Below, one piece after another: positions 58,817-64,000 of a stretch of DNA of 64,000 nucleotides (its first letter is position 1; each line of letters begins with the position of its first letter). The stretch spans positions 44,588,456 through 44,652,455 of the forward strand of contig NC_051070.1 of assembly GCF_004664715.2 (NCBI RefSeq), written 5' to 3'. The notes under the pieces were generated by a model that was not told the DNA's origin, searched no databases, and saw only the letters and a list, made by a program, of their open reading frames with translations. The stretch comes from Peromyscus leucopus. Its lineage: Eukaryota; Chordata; Mammalia; Rodentia; Cricetidae. The translations under genes were made by a program, and so were the position numbers.

Positions 58817-58908
58817 GTAAAGTACCTGTTTCATGTCTTTGCCACAGCCCAAGCTAGCCTGTGCTGAAGGAAGTGTTGGCAGGCTTATTAGAACTTGTGT
58901 AGCTCTCG

Positions 58909-58910
<2 letters not shown>

Positions 58911-58937
<27 letters not shown>
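58911..58937. repeat. Poly(T) run
   Basis: 26 T residues in the 254-bp intron between the 58712 and 59071 exons. Confidence 0.97.
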
Positions 58938-58940
<3 letters not shown>

Positions 58941-59070
58941 CAAGTGCTTTGCTGTTCAGAGTAATGGGTCGATAGTTGGGTCCCCGCTGGAGAGTGAATT
59001 TTGCAGATAGTCGTGAGTCTCTAGCCTTGGTCTCCTGTTTGGCAACTCTGACCTAACATTTCCTTTCTAG

Positions 59071-59203
59071 GTGGCTCAGTTTAATGTGGAACATTTCTCA
59101 GGGATGCATAACTGGTATGCCTGCTCCCATGCCCGGCCTACCTTCTGTAACGTGTGCAGAGAGAGCCTCTCCGGAGTTACCTCCCATGGCCTGTCCTGCG
59201 AAG
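59071..59203 (+). CDS. Dgkh: Dgkh coding exon: first C1 zinc finger, N-terminal part
   Basis: This 133-bp exon gives 44 codons plus one base ([20 protein letters not shown]... to ...GLSCE, then g). The acceptor is tcctttctag and the donor gtaccg. It carries the first ligands of a C1 (cysteine-rich) finger: the His of 'HNW', 12 residues later 'CNVC', then the Cys of 'LSC'. Spacing fits H-x12-C-x2-C-x13-C. In the DGK family these C1 domains are mostly structural or protein-binding rather than phorbol-ester receptors. The split codon is completed by the exon at 61937. Confidence 0.97.
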
Positions 59204-59674
59204 GTACCGTAGTGTTCCGCATGTATGCCCTACCAACAGCCGAAGTACCTACCGTAGACACCTCATCCTGGGTACTGCATGGTCATGAAAGAAGCAGAGA
59301 CAGACTGCAGGAAAACACTGTGAGGGGCAAGGCCTGGGAGATGTGTTTATTTAAATCAAGACTTAAGTTTTCTTCTAGTTCAGTGTTGGGCTCTACACAC
59401 GTGGGACTGATTTGGGGAAATACTGTTGCTCAACAGAAATCATTGGAAAGGAAGCATATGTCAAAATTCAGTGTTCTCTTGAAAAAACTAGTACTATCTA
59501 AAAATCGCTTGAGCTTGGTAACATTCTAGTGTTCTTTGTTCTAATTGACTGTGGAGATGAGTGTACATTTGTTGGCAGAATTCCTAATGGTTATTTATAT
59601 TGCATTATTTGAAATATTTTCCTTTACTTAAGCTTCATTTAAATGGATGCTCTATTGCTATTCCCTGCTCTGTT

Positions 59675-59745
59675 CTGCACGACACTGGGGATTGAACCCA
59701 GAGCTCCGTGTACATTAGGCGAACACTGTACACCATCTCATCCTC
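59675..59745 (-). mobile_element. ID SINE fragment
   Basis: ctggggattgaacccagagctc...attaggcgaacactgtac. Confidence 0.7.
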
Positions 59746-59794
59746 CTACTGTCAACTAAAACTTCTTTAAGATTCTTTAAAATTAAGGCCCATG

Positions 59795-60234
59795 TGTAAC
59801 ACGAATCTTAAAAGGTCTTATTAATAAAAATAAACCTGGAGCCAGGTATTGGGGTGAACACTGAAAGATCAGAGAGACAGAACAAGCCACAGCTAACCTC
59901 ACCTCGCCAACTTCTCAGCCGATCCTGTTTCCTCAATCTGAAAGTCTCTGATGGATCTCAGCTGCACTTGTCTGGTCCTCACGCCTTATATACCTTTCTG
60001 CTTCCTGCCATCACTTCCTGAGATGAAAGGCGTGTGCACCATGCCTGGCTGTTTCCAGTGTGGCTTGAACTCACAGAGATCTGGGTGGATCTCTGCCTCC
60101 CAAGTGATAGGATTAAAGGCGTGTGTGACACCTTTTCTGGCTTCTGTGTCTTCTATCTAGTGGCTGTTCTGTCCTCTGACCCCAGATAAGTTTATTAGGA
60201 TGCACAATATATTGGGGAACACAATATCACTACA
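59795..60234 (-). mobile_element. Rodent ERV solo LTR with exact 6-bp target-site duplication and captured B1 sequence
   Basis: The 440-bp element begins tgtaac and ends actaca, flanked by cccatg on both sides (59789-59794 and 60235-60240). On the - strand it has AATAAA near its start (rc of tttatt, 60191), a TATATAAGG box (rc of ccttatata, 59986), and ends with ttattaataag-type sequence. Inside, 60059-60135 is reversed B1 (gaactcacagagatctggg...tgcctcccaagtgatagg). It lies between the two exons of the first C1 finger. Confidence 0.8.
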
Positions 60235-60240
60235 CCCATG

Positions 60241-61245
60241 CTAGTGCTTTTTTTCTTTTCTTTTTTAAAATGCTATAATTTTAATTATCAGATGTGTGAG
60301 TTATTAATTTAGGAACTATGAGTATCAAAGGCAGATCAGTCAATAGCTCCTAAGGGAAAGCTCGTGCCTCTTCGGTGGTGAAGAACGGGGAGTGTTGGGT
60401 ATTATCTTTGAACCATGTATAGAATCGATACCAGTTGCTTCGAAAATGCAGTCACATCTTAAGTGATTTTGAGCACTCGGAGCTAGGGTTTAAGTTAAAG
60501 TAGTGATAGAATCTCACTTCTAGTGGTTTTCAGGTGGGAAAACCTGGGATTGGCCTTGGATCATCTGTTTACTCTGAGTCTGGGGGCTGAGATGGAGCTC
60601 TGTAATGGCACCCTCTCCCTCTCCTGCCAGTTCAGACTGTGACCGCGTTTAAGATATGTAAACAGCAGTCAGACAGGCATAGACTCACTATAAAAAAAAT
60701 TAATACAGCACTTTTCATAATTTCTTCATTTCATTGAGAATGTTAAGTACCATCCTAGCGAGAAATTACCCTTCACAATTATTTAAATAGTATCTGAATG
60801 AAACAAGTTTAAGTGGTAATCTCAAGAAATCGATAATATCAAATATATAAATATGGATACTTATCTTAACTACTGTTTAATATTTAGGAGGACCCAGCAT
60901 GGCAAAGACTAAACATTGGAATAAAAGTCCTAATTTTACCACAGTATTTGTGAAGTTTTGTGGTTTTAGTTAATGACATGATTAGCCAGGGAATGTGCTG
61001 TTTTCCATCCCTCTCAGAAGAAATTCAGTTGCCGCCTAACAAAATGTAGGTGCAGAAAAGTCACTTGCATTTCCTGGTGACCATAGCAACAGTCTGGCTT
61101 CCCAGCACTGCTTGCGTTGCGGCTTGTTAGTCCCAAGGCCTATTGCGTGCAGCATTTTATTATCAAGTGTGCTGCTTGTTTTAAACGAGCTGTTTCATTT
61201 CATGGCAGGATTTTTGAAGTAATGAAGGATCTGACCGTCTTATGT
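60241..61245. other. Non-repetitive intron sequence
   Basis: AT-rich intron between the two exons of the first C1 finger. Nothing further is recognised. Confidence 0.6.
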
Positions 61246-61249
61246 TACA

Positions 61250-61362
61250 TGTCCTTGCATGGAACTCACTATATTCCAGACTGGCCTTGAACTCCTAGGC
61301 ATCCACCCGCCTCCAGCTCCAGTACTGGAATTAAAGGCATGCGCCACAGGCCCAGCTCCAGC
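61250..61362 (-). mobile_element. B1 SINE, diverged
   Basis: catggaactcactatattccag...gtactggaattaaaggcatg. Confidence 0.85.
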
Positions 61363-61784
61363 TTGCTACTCTCCCGTCCTTGAGACTGCTTCCCACGCTG
61401 TCTGATGGTTTTCTTCATGTACTTGAACTTGAAAATATTGCTGGGTGACCTTTGCCTTATGACAGGTTCAAACCATTAGTGTAAATACACAGCAGTGCCA
61501 ATGCCGGAAATGCAGACCTCAGTGAATTTTCTCAAATTAAACACATCCAATCTATACCTAGATCGAGAAGTGGTATTTTACAAGTACTCTTGTTGCTGGG
61601 TTATCCTGAGCGTGGGTGCGTGTCTGTGTTTTTCTTTTCTGAAGAACCAATTCTCTGTGTTTGTTTAATTTCTCTTCTTAGCGGCAATCTATTATATTAC
61701 ATTTTAACGGCTTCATAAATATCAAGACACTAAACTTTAAGATTTCAGTTACCGCTTCTGGAGCTTACACCTTTTCTTTCACCC

Positions 61785-61865
61785 TTGTTTTCCCCCTGCC
61801 TCCTTCCACTCCCCACCTCCCCTTCACCCCCCACTTTCCCTCCATCCCCCAATTCCCCCCCCTTT
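61785..61865. repeat. Pyrimidine-rich tract
   Basis: About 80 bp of C/T lie roughly 75-150 bp before the acceptor at 61936. Confidence 0.85.
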
Positions 61866-61936
61866 GAAAGTTTCATGCTCTAACTTCCTCCACGTGGAAA
61901 CCCCTGACTTTTTATGATTACCTTTTTTTTTTTTAG

Positions 61937-62043
61937 TGTGTAAGTTCAAGGCTCACAAAAGATGTGCGGTGAGGGCAACTAATAACTGCAAATGGACCAC
62001 GCTGGCCTCCATCGGGAAGGATATCATTGAGGACGAGGATGGT
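61937..62043 (+). CDS. Dgkh: Dgkh coding exon: end of first C1 finger and linker
   Basis: This 107-bp exon begins with the last two bases of a split Val codon and then gives 35 codons ([11 protein letters not shown]... to ...IIEDEDG). The acceptor is a long T tract ending in ag; the donor is gtaagc. It supplies the remaining first-finger ligands as C-x4-H-x2-C-x7-C (C of 'CKFKAH', H, C of 'KRC', C of 'NNC'), completing the finger begun at 59071. An acidic linker (DIIEDEDG) leads to the second finger. It ends in phase 0. Confidence 0.97.
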
Positions 62044-62676
62044 GTAAGCTGCTGTGGCCCCGCCCCCTTCCCTGGCAAACTCTCTCATGCCCTGCTCTTG
62101 CAGAACTTAATGGCGGAGAGTTAAGTGGGGGTGTGGGTTCTTTGGGTTAGATGTCAAGTGCTCGTTGATCGTAAGTGTTGATTCTTAGTTGATGGCGTCA
62201 TGGCGTTCCTCGGTTCTCTGCTTGTAGGGGAATCTGTTCTAAGTAAGTCTTGGGAGGGCTTCTGGGCTGGGTTGCCGTTAAGGACCTTGGTCTGACAAAC
62301 TCAGTGGTCTTCAAGCCTTAGCTGAGATGTTCGTTCTGCGGATTCTGGGCTTCCTCTCCACAGTCCCCCCTTCAAACCTGGACTCCATTGTCTCTTGCCT
62401 GTGAACCCTTTAGCGGTCACTGTTTCCAAAGCCTTTGCACGCCTTTCTCCTCAGCTAGATTTCTGCTGAAGCTCAGAGGGTGAGCCTTTTGTCTTCTCTT
62501 TGTATACCTTTAGGATTCAGGCATGATAGGCGGTCCCTAGGTATGGAGAAAATGAGTGATGGACTCTCAGCATACACATGATGGAGTCTGTAGAGTAGGA
62601 AGCCATTCCCATCTTCCGCAGGGTGAGGATGGCATCCTCCGGCTTCGCTCTGACCACCCTTTCCTCCTGTCCATAG

Positions 62677-62802
62677 GTCGCCATGCCTCACCAATGGCTT
62701 GAAGGCAACTTGCCGGTGAGTGCCAAGTGTGCGGTCTGCGACAAGACGTGTGGCAGTGTTCTCCGCCTGCAAGATTGGAAATGCCTCTGGTGTAAGACAA
62801 TG
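62677..62802 (+). CDS. Dgkh: Dgkh coding exon: most of second C1 finger
   Basis: This 126-bp exon gives 42 codons, [13 protein letters not shown]... to ...KCLWCKTM, between acceptor gtccatag and donor gtgagg. It contains His of 'HQW', 'CAVC' 12 residues later, and 'CLWC', matching a C1 finger. The final His and Cys ligands ('VHTxC' in the family) must be in the next exon, which is not in the window. The second C1 and its extension directly precede the catalytic domain in all type II DGKs. Confidence 0.97.
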
Positions 62803-62959
62803 GTGAGGGCTTAGAATGATTCTGTGCCTTTAAATTAGCTGCTTTTCCTAACTTGCTCTTCTATGTGCTCCTGGGGCAAAGCAAATAATTCCTGCGAAGA
62901 GCAGACCCTGGTTGTGCACACCACCCTTTTGTGACGTAATAGTGCTCGTTTATGTTTTT

Positions 62960-63117
62960 GGTTTTTTTTGGTTTTTCGAGACAGGGTTTCTCTGTGTAGC
63001 TTTGCGCCTTTCCTGGAACTCGCTTTGGAGACCAGGCTGGCCTCGAACTCACAGAGATCCGCCTGCCTCTGCCTCCCTAGTGCTGGGATTAAAGGCGTGC
63101 GCCACCACCGCCTGGCT
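62960..63117 (-). mobile_element. Young cricetid-type B1 SINE with 17-bp target-site duplication
   Basis: Full-length reversed copy with tagctttgcgcctttcctgg. It is flanked by tgctcgtttatgttttt (62943) and tgctcatttatgttttt (63118). Confidence 0.97.
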
Positions 63118-63160
63118 TGCTCATTTATGTTTTTAAAGTGTATTCCCTCTAATGTGTGAC

Positions 63161-63235
63161 AATGACGTGTGTGCGTGTGTGTGCGCACGCGCGCGCGTGC
63201 GTGCGTGCATGCGCGCGCATGCACGTTTCTCACTT
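63161..63235. repeat. Alternating GT/GC tract (Z-DNA-prone)
   Basis: gtgtgtgcgtgtgtgtgcgc, then cgcgcgcgtgcgtgcgtgc, then gcgcgcatgc. Confidence 0.93.
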
Positions 63236-63789
63236 CTGCCCGGGTCTTTTTTCAAATGGCCCATTTATAGTAGTTGCTTGTGTTCAGATATTTCTTACAT
63301 CACAGGATCCCCTTTTCATAGCTAATTGTTTTTCTGTATTGATTTCATCACATTGTAATTTATTTTCAGTACACCCCCCAATCCCCCCAACCCCCCCCCA
63401 AACTACGTGGTGCCCTCAGAAAGCCCTGCTCTGGTGTGCTCCCAGGTTATCACTGATATCTGAATAATTTCGCTGCAGCCCTCCGTCTGTCCCCTGACAC
63501 CAGTCCAAACTCCATAGGCTACGCATTGATGCGATTGGAATTATAGGCGTGTTATATAGGTAAATATTTTTAAAAATTTGCCTGTGAATCAAGGAGTTGA
63601 TTCCCATTTCTGTCTCATTTCCGCCAGCTGTTGTGAGGACAGGGTTTCTGACTGGATGAGGACAGTCAGTGTGAGGAAGGGGTCATGTGGACAGAGCCGG
63701 GGCGGGCAGCTGTGTGCAGTTCTGCCTAGCGTTTATTTGGCGGTATTTTTGAGTCTTACAGTCTTTTTCATGTTGGTGTTTTAAATTTG

Positions 63790-63793
<4 letters not shown>

Positions 63794-63838
<45 letters not shown>
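63794..63838. repeat. (CA)n microsatellite
   Basis: About 22 CA units. Confidence 0.97.
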
Positions 63839-63840
<2 letters not shown>

Positions 63841-64000
63841 TAAAATGTGGAAAACCCCACTGCTTTTCTTAAGTGGGAAGCAGATCAGCACACAGCACGA
63901 GGGATATGAGCCGGTGAGTCAATGGTATAATTAAGGAGACTGCCTTCCCAGCAAAGCAAACCCTGCAGCGTTTCAGGCAGGTCTGATAGGTGAGCCATGC

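Overview
The window is mammalian, and specifically rodent, chromosomal DNA. It is dense in rodent SINEs (B1, B2/B3, B4, ID), MaLR-type LTRs and L1 3' ends. The younger B1 copies share a 'tagctttgcgcctttcctgg' type that I associate with cricetid rodents (hamsters, voles, deer mice) rather than Mus; that family-level assignment is from memory. There are no prokaryotic features and no complete gene.

One protein-coding gene is supported: the N-terminal part of diacylglycerol kinase eta (Dgkh), on the + strand. Six coding exons (33528-33638, 35529-35609, 58712-58816, 59071-59203, 61937-62043, 62677-62802) all have AG/GT splice borders and join in one frame to give 221 codons. They encode the PH domain (first three exons), the first C1 zinc finger (fourth and fifth exons) and most of the second C1 finger (sixth exon). 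The first coding exon, upstream, and the rest of the second C1 finger, catalytic domain and SAM domain, downstream, lie outside the window. Positions 1-33527 therefore read as intron 1, and the region after 62802 as the next intron.

The most interesting non-repeat signal is a candidate internal promoter and alternative first exon at about 57449-57534, in the 23-kb intron between the second and third coding exons seen here. A TATA-like box is followed by a short leader, a two-codon upstream ORF, and a second ATG that opens six codons ending exactly at a consensus splice donor. Those six codons join in frame to the exon at 58712. The predicted product has a new six-residue N terminus and lacks most of the PH domain but keeps both C1 fingers. 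The block around it (about 55640-58905) has no recognisable SINE, LTR or L1, unlike the rest of the window.

Region by region: 1-33.5 kb is intron 1, with SINEs, MaLR LTRs, an L1 ORF2 relic (22.05-23.98 kb), two ERV-type solo LTRs (21.28 and 24.36 kb), a U6 snRNA pseudogene (26.58 kb), a 0.7-kb 49-bp-unit minisatellite (13.14 kb) and many microsatellites. 33.5-35.6 kb holds two exons. 35.6-58.7 kb is a long intron with older repeats (MIR, ancient L1), a long unique stretch, an L1 3' end (53.8-55.2 kb) and the candidate promoter. 58.7-62.8 kb holds four exons and another solo LTR, carrying B1-derived sequence. 62.8-64 kb is the following intron.

Repeat family names come from recognition of sequence, not from a database search; boundaries of old repeats are good to some tens of bases.
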